Assembly: GCA_016838895.1 (NCBI GenBank)
Contig: JAEKNU010000013.1
Coordinates: 20,548-84,547, forward strand
Length of the DNA stretch: 64,000 nucleotides
DNA from: Chloroflexota bacterium
GTDB lineage: Bacteria; Chloroflexota; Anaerolineae; Anaerolineales; Anaerolineaceae
Direction: 5' to 3'
Shown one piece after another: positions 25,431-34,723 of the stretch. Position 1 is the first letter of the stretch; each line of letters opens with the position of its first letter. The translations under genes were made by a program, and so were the position numbers. Below the pieces are notes generated by a model. The model was given only the letters and a program-made list of their open reading frames with translations. It did not search any database and was not told the origin of the DNA.

Positions 25431-26981
25431 ATGATGAAATCTGGAACAATATTTATTTTCTTATTAGTGTTTGTTAGTATTCTGGCTGCGTGTAATCTAC
25501 CGGCATCATTCGAGCCAACACCGATTACGATTGGTGGAATCCAGACGGAGGCCGCGGTACAGCTTTCAAAGCAAGAGACTAATTTTCCAAAATCACCTAC
25601 ACCAACGGGAACACAGGTGCTAAGCACACCCACATCATACCCGACCTTTCATCCGGAGCTGGCTGTCACGGTGACGCCTGCCCAAGCAGAGGTGTGCCCG
25701 GTTGAAGATCCAAATTTTGAATTCACCGATGAATTATTAGTTTTGGCCAAGGAAGATTTACTTGCCTTTGTTGAAACATCATTGGATTCAGGCGCTTCTT
25801 TTGAACAAATTCTTTCACAATTGTTTCAGGGCGACACAAGGAAAATGCAGACTTTTTCTCCGGACCTGACCACGGACGGTGTTTCCGAGATGATTATTCA
25901 ACATGATCACGCTGTGACAATCTTTCAATGCCATGATGGCGCTTATCGTTCGATTCTTGAGTATGATACGGAAGAATGGTCGCCAATTTCAAACAAGTAT
26001 AAATCAGACATTAATCAGAATGGTATTCCTGAATTAATGATTACATTTAAAATTGATCCAAATAATAACTATGCCTATGACCTCCTGGAATGGGATGGTC
26101 AGGAAATGAAAGCTATTTTACAGGTGGATCATGGATATAACGCTAGAGACATCTCCAGAATCGCCAATGGTGTAGGTTGGAATTCAATTCAACAAGTTTG
26201 GGTGGATGATCATTGGGTACTGGTTTTAAACGATACTGTAGGTGAATTTACGCTAAAAGATCTCGATGGAAATGGCTTTTATGAAATTGTGTTTGACGAT
26301 TATGGTCCAGGCAATAAAATGATTTTTTATGAGACGGGTCCGTGGTTATATCAGCGGCTTGTCTTCACCTGGAATGGTGAATCTTTCCTATTTTCCGATT
26401 ACCAAATTGATTCTCCCCTTTATCGATATCAGGCTTTACAGGAAGCCGACCGGGCTTTCCTGCTGCGGAATTATGATCAGGCGTTGATTCTTTACGATAA
26501 GGTAATCCAAAGCACGGTACTGGAGTGGTATTCACTGGACCGCAAGAAATACTTTTGGGACATATATGCAGCAAAACACTCCGGACGGGATACATCTGAA
26601 ATCCACCCACCTTATTTCCGTGCGGATGAATACCAATACCTTTCAGCGTATGCGCGTTTTCGCAAAATGGTTTTACAATTGGCGGCCGGAAAACAGGCGG
26701 ATGCCTATAATAGCTATCAATTAATTGATCAGATCTACACAGTGAAAAATCCAGGTTTCAAGCATGCCGAAATTGGGCGCATTTACTGGAATGCGGTTGA
26801 AAATGGGATGAGCCTGATGGATGCTTGCCAACCAGTGATTGAGTATGTAGCGGAGAACCCGAAATTAATGGATGCGTTGGGGGATCAATGGCATGGCGAT
26901 CAATCACATATCTATACACCTGCGGATGTGTGTCCGCTGGATGAGATGGATATTGAGTTGTTATCTGGTATCACAAGATAA
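25431..26981 (+). CDS. Uncharacterised large lipoprotein
   Basis: About 516 residues with signal MMKSGTIFIFLLVFVSILAAC (lipobox LAAC), a Thr/Pro-rich linker (KSPTPTGTQVLSTPTSYPTF) and a large extracytoplasmic part. The middle repeats strand-rich units resembling FG-GAP/beta-propeller blades (DLTTDGVSEMIIQHDH, DINQNGIPELMITFKI, DLDGNGFYEIVFDDYG), each with an Asp-rich loop that may bind calcium. The C-terminal 150 residues look helical (TPR-like). The frame upstream of 25431 is probably untranslated. Its partner and role are unknown; it converges with the OpuC-type operon 15 bases away. Confidence 0.72.
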   Translation: MMKSGTIFIFLLVFVSILAACNLPASFEPTPITIGGIQTEAAVQLSKQETNFPKSPTPTGTQVLSTPTSYPTFHPELAVTVTPAQAEVCPVEDPNFEFTDELLVLAKEDLLAFVETSLDSGASFEQILSQLFQGDTRKMQTFSPDLTTDGVSEMIIQHDHAVTIFQCHDGAYRSILEYDTEEWSPISNKYKSDINQNGIPELMITFKIDPNNNYAYDLLEWDGQEMKAILQVDHGYNARDISRIANGVGWNSIQQVWVDDHWVLVLNDTVGEFTLKDLDGNGFYEIVFDDYGPGNKMIFYETGPWLYQRLVFTWNGESFLFSDYQIDSPLYRYQALQEADRAFLLRNYDQALILYDKVIQSTVLEWYSLDRKKYFWDIYAAKHSGRDTSEIHPPYFRADEYQYLSAYARFRKMVLQLAAGKQADAYNSYQLIDQIYTVKNPGFKHAEIGRIYWNAVENGMSLMDACQPVIEYVAENPKLMDALGDQWHGDQSHIYTPADVCPLDEMDIELLSGITR

Positions 26982-26996
26982 AATAACAAGAAAAAC

Positions 26997-27626
26997 TTAC
27001 CCATCTCCGCGGATAGCAAAATCAGCGCGGCGCTCCAGGAAGCGCAGAAAATAATTGGCACTGATTGCCAGCAGGGATACTGCCAGACTACCGGTGAGGA
27101 TTTTGTCATAGTTGGCGGTGATCACACCCTGGAATAACAGTGTGCCCAATCCGCCAGCATTGATGAATGCCGCAATGGTGCCAATGCCAATGGACGATAA
27201 TGTCGCCAGACGGATGCCGGCCAAGAGCATGGGTAATGCCAGAGGGAATTCCACTTGAATAAAACGCTGCCAGCCGTTCATACCCATGCCGCGCGCAGCA
27301 TCGATTACCGCTTTATCCACATTGGTTAGTCCGATAACCCAGTTACGCACCAGCAATAGTTGAGCATACCCCACCAGGGCGATGATGGCCGGTGTGGTGC
27401 CCAACCCAAACAGGGGAATCAGCAATACAAATAGAGACAAACTGGGGATGGTGTAGAGTACACCCAGTACAGCCAGGACAGGACCTTGCAGCCATTTAAC
27501 ACGTGCAATTAGTACGCCCAGCGGCAAGGCGATGAGCAGTGAGAAAAATAATACCGCCAGGGTCAATTGCAAATGCTGCCAGAATAGCAGGCTGACGGAT
27601 GCAAAATTGTTAAAAAGGTAACTCAT
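26997..27626 (-). CDS. Compatible-solute ABC transporter permease (OpuCB/OpuCD type)
   Basis: A 209-residue permease with five or six helices and the ABC EAA loop (AVIDAARGMGMNGWQRFIQVEFPLALPMLLAGIR). LGVLYTIPSLSLFVLLIPLFGLGTTPAIIAL is typical of glycine betaine/carnitine/choline permeases. It is the last gene of the four-gene importer, 12 bases after the ATPase gene. The partner permease is at 29679. Confidence 0.9.
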   Translation of the reverse strand: MSYLFNNFASVSLLFWQHLQLTLAVLFFSLLIALPLGVLIARVKWLQGPVLAVLGVLYTIPSLSLFVLLIPLFGLGTTPAIIALVGYAQLLLVRNWVIGLTNVDKAVIDAARGMGMNGWQRFIQVEFPLALPMLLAGIRLATLSSIGIGTIAAFINAGGLGTLLFQGVITANYDKILTGSLAVSLLAISANYFLRFLERRADFAIRGDG

Positions 27627-27638
27627 ACGATCCCTGAT

Positions 27639-28679
27639 TTATTCATTGGTTGTATGGTCCGCCAGTGCATTGCGTAAATCATTAAAGCGGATTTCACCTT
27701 GTACCTGACCGGATTTGTCCACCACTTGCAGTGCATTGCTACCGCGGCCTAACAGCATGGAGAGCGCATTTCGTAAATCGTCATCCGGGCGAATCACAGT
27801 ATTATCGGATTGTGCTGCATTGGATTGCATAACCATGCCTTGTTGCGCATCCAAAACGGACTGAACGGTCAGCAGACTTAGTCTGCGCAGCAGGTTCTGG
27901 GTGCCAATCAGCTCTTCCACGAATTTGTTGGCCGGATGAGAGACGATCTCCATGGGGGTGCCATACTGGACAAGTTTTCCAGATTCCATGATGATAATTT
28001 TGTCGGCCAGACGGAAAGCTTCTTCTACATCATGGGTGACAAACAAGATGGTTTTGTGCAGTTTGCGATGAATTTCGAGTAACTCGCATTGCAGGCGATC
28101 ACGGTTGATGGCATCCACTGCGGCAAAAGGCTCATCCATTAATAAGATGGCCGGGTCGGCGGCCAGAGCACGTGCCAGGCCAACGCGCTGCTGCTCACCG
28201 CCGGATAGTTGTCGGGGATAGCGTTTTAAATATTCTTTGGGCAGCCCGACCAAATCCAGGAGTTCATCGGAGCGTTGCTTGATTTTCTCGGCATCCCAAC
28301 CCAACAGGCGCGGCACAACGGATATATTTTTACTGATGGTCATATGCGGGAAAAGACCGACCTGCTGAATGGCATAGCCAATCTGACGGCGCAATTGATT
28401 GACGGGTAAATTATGAATCTCATCCTGACCAATCCAGATATTGCCTTCATCCGGTTCATACAGGCGGTTAATCATTTTCATCAGGGTGGTTTTACCGCAG
28501 CCGGACGGCCCCAGCATGACGACCAGATCGCCGGCCGCGACCTTAAAACTGACATGGTCAACGGCCGGTTTGCTTGCATCGCTAAATTGACGGGTAACAT
28601 CCTCGCAGATAATTTCAGCAGATGTGATTACTCCGCTTTCCTTATTGATTGACGAAGACGTAGTTTGGTTATTTTGCAT
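27639..28679 (-). CDS. opuCA: Compatible-solute ABC transporter ATPase (OpuCA type)
   Basis: A 346-residue ATPase. Walker A is GPSGCGKTT, the signature is LSGGEQQRVGLARAL, Walker B is ILLMDEPFAAVD, and the switch His is in FVTHDVEEAF. About 100 residues after the ATPase domain form a shortened regulatory region, with only one CBS-like half (VVDKSGQVQGEIRFNDLRNAL); classical OpuCA carries two CBS modules used for ionic-strength sensing. It powers the two permeases of this operon. Glycine betaine, carnitine or choline is the likely cargo class. Confidence 0.92.
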   Translation of the reverse strand: MQNNQTTSSSINKESGVITSAEIICEDVTRQFSDASKPAVDHVSFKVAAGDLVVMLGPSGCGKTTLMKMINRLYEPDEGNIWIGQDEIHNLPVNQLRRQIGYAIQQVGLFPHMTISKNISVVPRLLGWDAEKIKQRSDELLDLVGLPKEYLKRYPRQLSGGEQQRVGLARALAADPAILLMDEPFAAVDAINRDRLQCELLEIHRKLHKTILFVTHDVEEAFRLADKIIIMESGKLVQYGTPMEIVSHPANKFVEELIGTQNLLRRLSLLTVQSVLDAQQGMVMQSNAAQSDNTVIRPDDDLRNALSMLLGRGSNALQVVDKSGQVQGEIRFNDLRNALADHTTNE

Positions 28680-28691
28680 TAAGTTGCTGCC

Positions 28692-29618
28692 TTATTTCAA
28701 CAATCCGCTTTGATCAAGGAAGGCTTTGGCCACATCGGCTGGTTCCATTTTATCCGGGCCATCAACCTGCCAATTCATATCGGACATGACCTGATCGGTT
28801 AACAAGGGAGCCAGGGCATTAAGCTGCTCGCTGATTTGTGGATATTTTTCAAGAGCATCCTGACGGATAACCGGAGCGATATTGTAAATCGGATAGAAGG
28901 TCAAATCGTCTTCGAGTAGCAATAAATCATTGCCACCGATAGCGCCGTCTGTTCCGAATGCGACCACAACATCAATCGCGCCGTCCAATAACGCCTGATA
29001 ACGCAGGCTGCCAGTGCCCAATTGTTTCATTTCCATAAATTCAAATCCACCGTAGGCACCCTGTAAGCCCTTGATACCGTCCTCACGTTCCAGGAATTCA
29101 GCCGGACCACCCAACACCAGATTTTCAGCCTGCAAGGCAAGGTCGGAATAGGTTTTGATACCGTACTCATCGGCGACTGCACGTGTCATGGCCAATGCCT
29201 GTGTGTCATTGAATGGGGAAGGGCTGAGCCAGGTAATGCTGAATTGTTCTTCATAGCCGCTCTTTACGGTCTGGTAAATCTGGTCTGCATCCTGAATAGG
29301 GTCCAGTTTGAGCACGGTTAACAAACCGGTTGAGGTGTATTCCGGGTAGAGATCAATGTCACCATTGACAAGCGCTGTTTGCGCAATGGGAGTTCCACCC
29401 AGATTTAATTTTCTTTCTACTGTGAAACCGGCATGTTCCAGCACCTGGGCGTAAAGCTCAGCCACGATGAACTGCTCAGTGAAATCCTTTGATCCAATGG
29501 TTATTGTACCCGCCTCGCCGGACATATCAGAACTTGCTGCGGGTGCACAGGCGCCCAGCAACAAACTTGCCAACAATACAATTGAAAATATACTGTTATT
29601 TTTCAAATATTTTTTCAT
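28692..29618 (-). CDS. opuCC: Compatible-solute ABC transporter substrate-binding lipoprotein (OpuCC type)
   Basis: A 308-residue lipoprotein: signal ending LLLGACAPA, then ITIGSKDFTEQFIVAELYAQVLE and DLYPEYTSTGL, the hallmark of the OpuAC/ProX quaternary-amine-binding family. The start at 29618 is chosen because AGAGGAG sits seven bases upstream; the longer TTG frame lacks one. It lies between the first permease and the ATPase. Ligand aromatic-box residues cannot be verified by eye. Confidence 0.9.
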   Translation of the reverse strand: MKKYLKNNSIFSIVLLASLLLGACAPAASSDMSGEAGTITIGSKDFTEQFIVAELYAQVLEHAGFTVERKLNLGGTPIAQTALVNGDIDLYPEYTSTGLLTVLKLDPIQDADQIYQTVKSGYEEQFSITWLSPSPFNDTQALAMTRAVADEYGIKTYSDLALQAENLVLGGPAEFLEREDGIKGLQGAYGGFEFMEMKQLGTGSLRYQALLDGAIDVVVAFGTDGAIGGNDLLLLEDDLTFYPIYNIAPVIRQDALEKYPQISEQLNALAPLLTDQVMSDMNWQVDGPDKMEPADVAKAFLDQSGLLK

Positions 29619-29678
29619 CTTTATTCTCCTCTTCAAACATATGCAACAATAAGTTGATTAACAAAGGTTGAAACATTC

Positions 29679-30320
29679 TTATCTTTCAGAAACACGGTAA
29701 AACCGTAAAAACAGCGTCCAAAATAGTTCGGACGATAATGCCATGATTGCAACCGGAATGGCGCCAACCAGCATGATAGGTACATCGTATAAGGCGAAAC
29801 CACGAGTAATAAAGTCGCCCAACCCGCCGCCGCCAATGAAGGAAGCCAGCGTGGCGCTGGAAATGACCTCAACGGCTGCGATACGAATACCTGTCACAAT
29901 GGCTGGTATGGCTAAGGGGATTTCAATTTGAACCAGCACCTGGGTTTTGTTCATACCCATGCCTGATGCGGCTTCGATGACTGAATGCTCCACACCGCGG
30001 ATACCGGCATAGGTATTGATCAACACTGGGGTGAAAGCTAGAAAGGATAAGGCCACCAGGGAGGGTAAAAAACCTAATCCTAAATAGGGCAATACAAGGA
30101 ATAAAATAGCCAGGCTGGGAATGACGCGCAGTGCATTAAAAAAATTGATCGTGGTTTGGGCAATTTTTGCACGGTGAGATATCCATATACCCACAGGTAA
30201 ACCAATAGCGAGGCTGATGCCCATGGCTGCCGAGCTCAACACGATATGCTGTTGCGTTGCCTGCCAGAAATTGGCTTGATTGTGTAAATAATAGTCAAAG
30301 GCCCCTAGCAAAAGATTCAT
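29679..30320 (-). CDS. Compatible-solute ABC transporter permease, first gene of the operon
   Basis: A 213-residue permease with the EAA loop SVIEAASGMGMNKTQVLVQIEIPLAIPAIVTGIR and helices similar to the permease at 26997. Two permeases flanking a binding protein and ATPase is the normal OpuC arrangement. The operon starts from the promoter at 30352-30380. Confidence 0.9.
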   Translation of the reverse strand: MNLLLGAFDYYLHNQANFWQATQQHIVLSSAAMGISLAIGLPVGIWISHRAKIAQTTINFFNALRVIPSLAILFLVLPYLGLGFLPSLVALSFLAFTPVLINTYAGIRGVEHSVIEAASGMGMNKTQVLVQIEIPLAIPAIVTGIRIAAVEVISSATLASFIGGGGLGDFITRGFALYDVPIMLVGAIPVAIMALSSELFWTLFLRFYRVSER

Positions 30321-30351
30321 AGAAATTAGTATCCCTTAAATCCATAATTCT

Positions 30352-30380
30352 ATTGTATCCGTTGAAAAAACCAAAAGCAA
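30352..30380 (-). promoter_or_regulatory. Promoter of the OpuC-type operon
   Basis: On the minus strand TTGCTT (30380-30375) and TACAAT (30357-30352) are 17 bases apart, about 30 bases before the first permease start. Just upstream, GATAAA and TTTATC form an inverted repeat around 30389-30411. Confidence 0.55.
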
Positions 30381-30692
30381 CCTTATCGGATAAATTGCAT
30401 CCGGTTTATCTAAAAAGCGTTAAATAAATATAGCCTGCATTTACAGCAGACTATATCAACCTTTTATTAACATTACCAAAAAGAATAGCAATAGGTGAAT
30501 GAGCGAATGGGGGATTTTCGGGTGGCATTTAAAGGGAGAGGGCCGACCTCCATGATATTGAATCGAGGAGGGCATTGATGGATAGCAACTTTTCGGGATC
30601 GCTTTGGGTGATTATTTCAACGGCTATATGATTTTACCGGGTATAGAAATCATGAAATTTAAGATGGTTTTCATCGATTTTATTCAGTTTAT
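30381..30692. other. Intergenic region, no gene supported
   Basis: 312 bases between the importer promoter and the 3' end of the TetR gene. I see no ribosome site with a sensible frame, no strong hairpin and no tRNA-like structure. A purine-rich patch near 30530-30580 is slightly more GC-rich than its surroundings. Confidence 0.4.
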
Positions 30693-31301
30693 CTATAAAT
30701 TCGAATATACCTCCATTTGGGCATCATTTAATAAATCCCAATTGATTTGGATATTGGTAGATGTTTTGCCAAGAATTTGTACCAATTCCTCTGAACTTTC
30801 CTGGCATCCTCCGATGATCCATTCCTCTAACATTCCCATTAAAACAACCTTGCGAATCCGCACAAAATAGCGCCATTCGTTTGCAGGAAGGTGTAGTATT
30901 GTTTTAAGGAAAGTTAGCCTGGATTGTAAAAAATTATTAAAAGCACGTTCTAATATCCAATATCGCTTGGCTATGATTAGTTTTTCCGGTAAATCAATAT
31001 TTTGAGACCAAAATGAAAAGAAGGTAAGCATCACATCCTGATCTGTAAAATTTCTTTTTTTGTTTAGCGCTGTAAATATCCAGTCAAAGAGATGTTTCAA
31101 TTGCAAATCTGTTTGATAAAGCAAAACATCATCCAATGCATCAAAAGAACGATAAAAAGTTGCCCGTCCGATGCCGGCACGATTGACCAGTAGCTTTATA
31201 CTGATTTGATCAAAATTCATCTCATTTATCAAGTCATCCAAGGCATGGATGACCAATTCAGATGTGGTTATATTTCGTTTATCTGCCTTAATGTGATACA
31301 T
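30693..31301 (-). CDS. TetR/AcrR-family transcriptional regulator
   Basis: A 202-residue regulator. The N-terminal helix-turn-helix is ISIKLLVNRAGIGRATFYRSF, with the Tyr-Phe after the recognition helix typical of TetR proteins. The C-terminal 140 residues are the ligand/dimer domain. AGAAGG precedes the ATG. It is divergent from the flavoprotein at 31402, with a 36-base palindrome between them, so it very likely represses both. Confidence 0.9.
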   Translation of the reverse strand: MYHIKADKRNITTSELVIHALDDLINEMNFDQISIKLLVNRAGIGRATFYRSFDALDDVLLYQTDLQLKHLFDWIFTALNKKRNFTDQDVMLTFFSFWSQNIDLPEKLIIAKRYWILERAFNNFLQSRLTFLKTILHLPANEWRYFVRIRKVVLMGMLEEWIIGGCQESSEELVQILGKTSTNIQINWDLLNDAQMEVYSNL

Positions 31302-31345
31302 ATCAACCTTCTTTATCTCACTTCTACAAAGCGAATTGAAGTATA

Positions 31346-31381
31346 GATTTATTTATGATACAAATGTATCATAAATAAATC
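31346..31381. promoter_or_regulatory. TetR operator between divergent genes
   Basis: GATTTATTTATGATACA (31346-31362) and its exact complement (31365-31381) form 17-base arms around a two-base centre. The inner ATGATACA...TGTATCAT is typical of TetR/AcrR sites. It lies 45 bases from the regulator ATG and 20 bases from the flavoprotein ATG. Confidence 0.8.
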
Positions 31382-31401
31382 CAATTTGAAAGAGGTTACA
31401 C

Positions 31402-32475
31402 ATGGCTAAAAAAATTCTGGCCTTTGTATTTAGTGGAAGAAAAAACGGAAACAGTCATATTTTAATGAACGAGATCCTGAGACCATGTCGGGAACGTGGT
31501 TTTGAGATAGAACTCATTCGGCCAACAAAATTAAATATCAGGCCTTGCACTGGGTGTTTTGGCTGTAACAATGGCGAGCTGAAATGTATCATCAAAGATG
31601 ATTTGGAGATGCTCAAAGAAAAAATAAAAACAGCAGATGCTATTGTTCTCACTGCTCCCTGTTATATTTTTTCAGCTCCCGGATTAATGAAAGACATTAT
31701 GGATCGTTCTGCTGCCTGGGCATTGGACTTAATTGAAAATGGACAGAAACCAAAAATTGGGATTTCAGTCTCCGTTGCTGGTGCAACACCGGAATGGTTT
31801 TCATTACAAAAAATATTTACCAGTCTGTTTCTGAAATTATATAACTGTAATGTAGTGTATCAAAAGGTTTTTGGGGGCGTTGCCCTGAAAGGTGAAGTAT
31901 TACTTCATCCGGACATCCTGGATGAAATGAATTGTATTGGAAAGGAACTCGCAAAAAACCTGACGAATGAGAAGCCTTTATTTGCAGCGATCTCTGAAAT
32001 ATCGGAGAAACACGTATGTAAAAATTGTAGAAGTGATGTGTTTACTATCACAGATCATGGAAAAATCATTTGTGCGGTTTGTGGAAGAACAATTGAAAAG
32101 AAAGGATTCCTGAAACGATATCATCTAAATGATGGTTTTGACAAGTTTTCACCTCTGGGAGCAAAGCAGCATTCAGAATATATTGGCGGCAAAATCGTAG
32201 GCGGTATGGCAGCAGCGGAAGAAATTAAGCATCGATTATATACGTATGTTCAGGATGGCACACTACCCAAAATGGGTTTCCAGACATCACCAATTTCATC
32301 GGCTGTGATTGATATTCGATGGGAAGAGGAGGCACTCAATGAATTTACACGTCTGGTTCCACGAGGTTTTCAAAAGTTTGTTAAACAAGCGATTAATAAG
32401 AAGGCAGCTCAGGCAGGTTACTCCCAGATCACAAAAGATATTTTCTTGAAAATCAAAAAAGAGTCAGGGAACTGA
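31402..32475 (+). CDS. NAD(P)H-dependent flavin oxidoreductase with zinc-ribbon and PCP_red-type C-terminal domain
   Basis: A 357-residue, three-part protein. Residues 1-200 are an FMN reductase/iron-sulphur flavoprotein-like domain (AFVFSGRKNGNSHILM; CTGCFGCNNGELKCIIKDD with a compact cysteine cluster; TAPCYIFSAPGLMKD). Residues about 210-240 are a CxxC...CxxC ribbon (CKNCRSD...CAVCGRT). The last 50 (WEEEALNEFTRLVPRGFQKFVKQA...ITKDIF) match the small PCP_red domain known from light-independent protochlorophyllide reductase. AGAGG lies six bases before the ATG. Expression is probably controlled by the adjacent TetR. A redox detoxification role is plausible but unproven. Confidence 0.82.
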   Translation: MAKKILAFVFSGRKNGNSHILMNEILRPCRERGFEIELIRPTKLNIRPCTGCFGCNNGELKCIIKDDLEMLKEKIKTADAIVLTAPCYIFSAPGLMKDIMDRSAAWALDLIENGQKPKIGISVSVAGATPEWFSLQKIFTSLFLKLYNCNVVYQKVFGGVALKGEVLLHPDILDEMNCIGKELAKNLTNEKPLFAAISEISEKHVCKNCRSDVFTITDHGKIICAVCGRTIEKKGFLKRYHLNDGFDKFSPLGAKQHSEYIGGKIVGGMAAAEEIKHRLYTYVQDGTLPKMGFQTSPISSAVIDIRWEEEALNEFTRLVPRGFQKFVKQAINKKAAQAGYSQITKDIFLKIKKESGN

Positions 32476-32702
32476 TGCATCTAATGGTGGAAAATAAAAA
32501 AGTGTTTCAACTCCTTGTCCACTACACATTGCTTGCCGATGGTCCGCGGCTAATCAAATGTACCGCTACACCAGCGGTGATTCAACCTGATCTATCAAAG
32601 CTACCTTATGCCTTTACTTCAGTGTTAATTGACGATATTTAGCAGAAAGCCGATACCATCAAGAGGGATTCAGGCATATAATCATTAATAAATGAGGTAG
32701 AT

Positions 32703-33488
32703 ATGGAATTGATAACCTTTGATCAATTGTCGATGCATTATGAAATGTTTGGGAAAAAAGAGAATCCAGCGGTTGTATTCCTGCATGGTATTGGCGCAGA
32801 TATAGAAATGTGGAGACCGCAAATCAATACTTTGCAGGATATGGGATATTTCCTGATCGTGCCTGATCTTCGCGGGCACGGCACCTCACAACCTCCCAAT
32901 ACTTTCCGAATTGCAGATTGTGTGCAGGATATTTATGATTTATTGTCATTCCTTAAGATAGAGAAGATACACATTGTGGGTGTAAGTATGGGTGGGATGG
33001 TTGCCCAGCAATTCACATTGGATTATCCCCGAAAGGTATTTTCACAAACGTTGGTGGATAGTTTAAGTGGCGCGATCAAGCCAATTGAGCGATTTAATGC
33101 CTGGTTGGCAGCCGTTATCCTGAAATTTTTATCCCCCAAAACACAGGCAAAGATGATCAGGGATACGTATCGAAAAATGCATCACCGCAATGTTGGCAAG
33201 TATTTTGAGGATCAAATTATACTGATGGATTCAAAATGGTTGCTGGAAGCGCGGCTGGAAATAAATCGCTTTAATGTACATGCCAGATTACATGAAATTC
33301 ATATTCCTACACTGGTGCTGGTGGGAGATGGATTTGGTAAGCTGGCGATCAATATGGCGAAAGCCACGGCAGAAGGAATTTCTGATGCTGAATTCGAGAT
33401 CCTGTGTGGTGGAGCGGATCCTTCCAATTTATTGGTGCCGGGCGCATTTGATCATGCTCTGATCAATTTTTTAAAGAAGCAGTCCTGA
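32703..33488 (+). CDS. Alpha/beta hydrolase
   Basis: A 261-residue enzyme. Oxyanion stretch FLHGIGADIEMW, VPDLRGHGTS, nucleophile elbow GVSMGGMVAQQ and C-terminal His in GAFDHALINF. A possible acid is the Asp in LVGDGFGK. TGAGGTAGAT precedes the ATG. TATAAT at 32677-32682 may be the -10 of its promoter. Substrate unknown. Confidence 0.87.
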   Translation: MELITFDQLSMHYEMFGKKENPAVVFLHGIGADIEMWRPQINTLQDMGYFLIVPDLRGHGTSQPPNTFRIADCVQDIYDLLSFLKIEKIHIVGVSMGGMVAQQFTLDYPRKVFSQTLVDSLSGAIKPIERFNAWLAAVILKFLSPKTQAKMIRDTYRKMHHRNVGKYFEDQIILMDSKWLLEARLEINRFNVHARLHEIHIPTLVLVGDGFGKLAINMAKATAEGISDAEFEILCGGADPSNLLVPGAFDHALINFLKKQS

Positions 33489-33536
33489 TTTTTTCTTAAC
33501 TGTGAAATGTTTATAGTCGAGTCATTCTTGCAGGGT

Positions 33537-33563
33537 TTGTAAATGCTGCCTACCTGATATAAT
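33537..33563 (+). promoter_or_regulatory. Extended -10 promoter candidate
   Basis: TGATATAAT (extended -10, hexamer 33558-33563) with a weak TTGTAA at 33537-33542, about 90 bases before the hydrolase at 33651. Confidence 0.35.
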
Positions 33564-33650
33564 CATAAATCCACTACAAATTGCATAGCCTTGCAACATA
33601 TCCGGGTGATATATGTAAATTAGTGCAGAAAAATAACTGGATATCAGGCT

Positions 33651-34718
33651 ATGGAAAAACAAAAATCAAAGGGCAGGAAAAATCGTATGTGGCCAATCGC
33701 GATAACAATCGTAGTAGTGCTCATTTTTTGCTGGTTCAGTCCATCTCGATTTAATACATCGGATGATCTGATGATCAATGAATTAATCGAAGTTGAATTA
33801 AATGGCTCGCGACAATGGATTTCCATACGCGGCACCAATTTATCCAATCCGGTTCTATTATTTCTTCATGGGGGACCTGGCAGTGCCAATATTACCAAAT
33901 TACGGGTGCAATGCCCGGAATTGGAGGATCATTTCATCGTAGTCAATTGGGATCAACGCGGTGCGGGTAAATCGTACTGGGCCTGGCTGCGGGGTGAACA
34001 TCCCACATACGCAGTGTTACAGCTGGACACACATGAACTGGTCAGCTATTTACGAAATCGGTTTAATGGACAGAAGATATATCTGATGGGCTTTTCATGG
34101 GGCAGCGTACTCGGCCTACAAACTGTTCATGATTATCCAGAGGATTTCGTTGCATATATTGGGGTCAGTCAGGAAGTGGATTTCCAGCAGGCAGAACAAT
34201 TATCTCTGGCTTATGTTCAGCAAACTGCCCAGCGCTTGAATGATCCAAAAGCCATCGATGAACTGGCATCCATTAATCCAACCTACCAAAGCGAGGATTG
34301 GTACGATCAGCTCATGCGGGAAAGAAAATGGTTAACACAGTATCAGGGTGTCTATCACACAACCAATAATTTCAATCATGAAGCCATGATGCTGCTCAAA
34401 GCCCCGGAATATTCACTCCTTGATTTTGCTGCCTGGCCAATCAGCAGTGCCAAATCGCTGCAAAAAATCTGGCCGGAACTGATGCAGGTGAGTATGTTTG
34501 ATGATGTTCCATCTGTTGAAGTGCCGTTGTATTTTCTGGTTGGCGCTTATGATCAAAATGCGCCTTCCACTTTGACGGAATCCTATTATGATTTTGTGAA
34601 TGCGCCACAAGGAAAACAGTTGATCTGGTTTGAAGAATCTGCGCATGATATTTTCTATGATCAACCGGATTTATTGGTGCAAACGGTTATAGGGATTAAG
34701 GAAGATTGTCAGGAATAA
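33651..34718 (+). CDS. Membrane-anchored alpha/beta hydrolase, proline iminopeptidase-like
   Basis: A 355-residue protein with a basic N-terminus and one membrane helix (MWPIAITIVVVLIFCWFS), then an alpha/beta hydrolase. FLHGGPGSANITK and WDQRGAGKSYW are characteristic of proline iminopeptidases, the nucleophile is in GFSWGS, the acid in VGAYDQNAP and the base in ESAHDIF. The anchor puts it outside the membrane. It converges on the PurA-like gene with only five bases between stops. Peptidase activity is likely but substrate is unproven. Confidence 0.85.
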   Translation: MEKQKSKGRKNRMWPIAITIVVVLIFCWFSPSRFNTSDDLMINELIEVELNGSRQWISIRGTNLSNPVLLFLHGGPGSANITKLRVQCPELEDHFIVVNWDQRGAGKSYWAWLRGEHPTYAVLQLDTHELVSYLRNRFNGQKIYLMGFSWGSVLGLQTVHDYPEDFVAYIGVSQEVDFQQAEQLSLAYVQQTAQRLNDPKAIDELASINPTYQSEDWYDQLMRERKWLTQYQGVYHTTNNFNHEAMMLLKAPEYSLLDFAAWPISSAKSLQKIWPELMQVSMFDDVPSVEVPLYFLVGAYDQNAPSTLTESYYDFVNAPQGKQLIWFEESAHDIFYDQPDLLVQTVIGIKEDCQE

Positions 34719-34723
34719 AGGTG

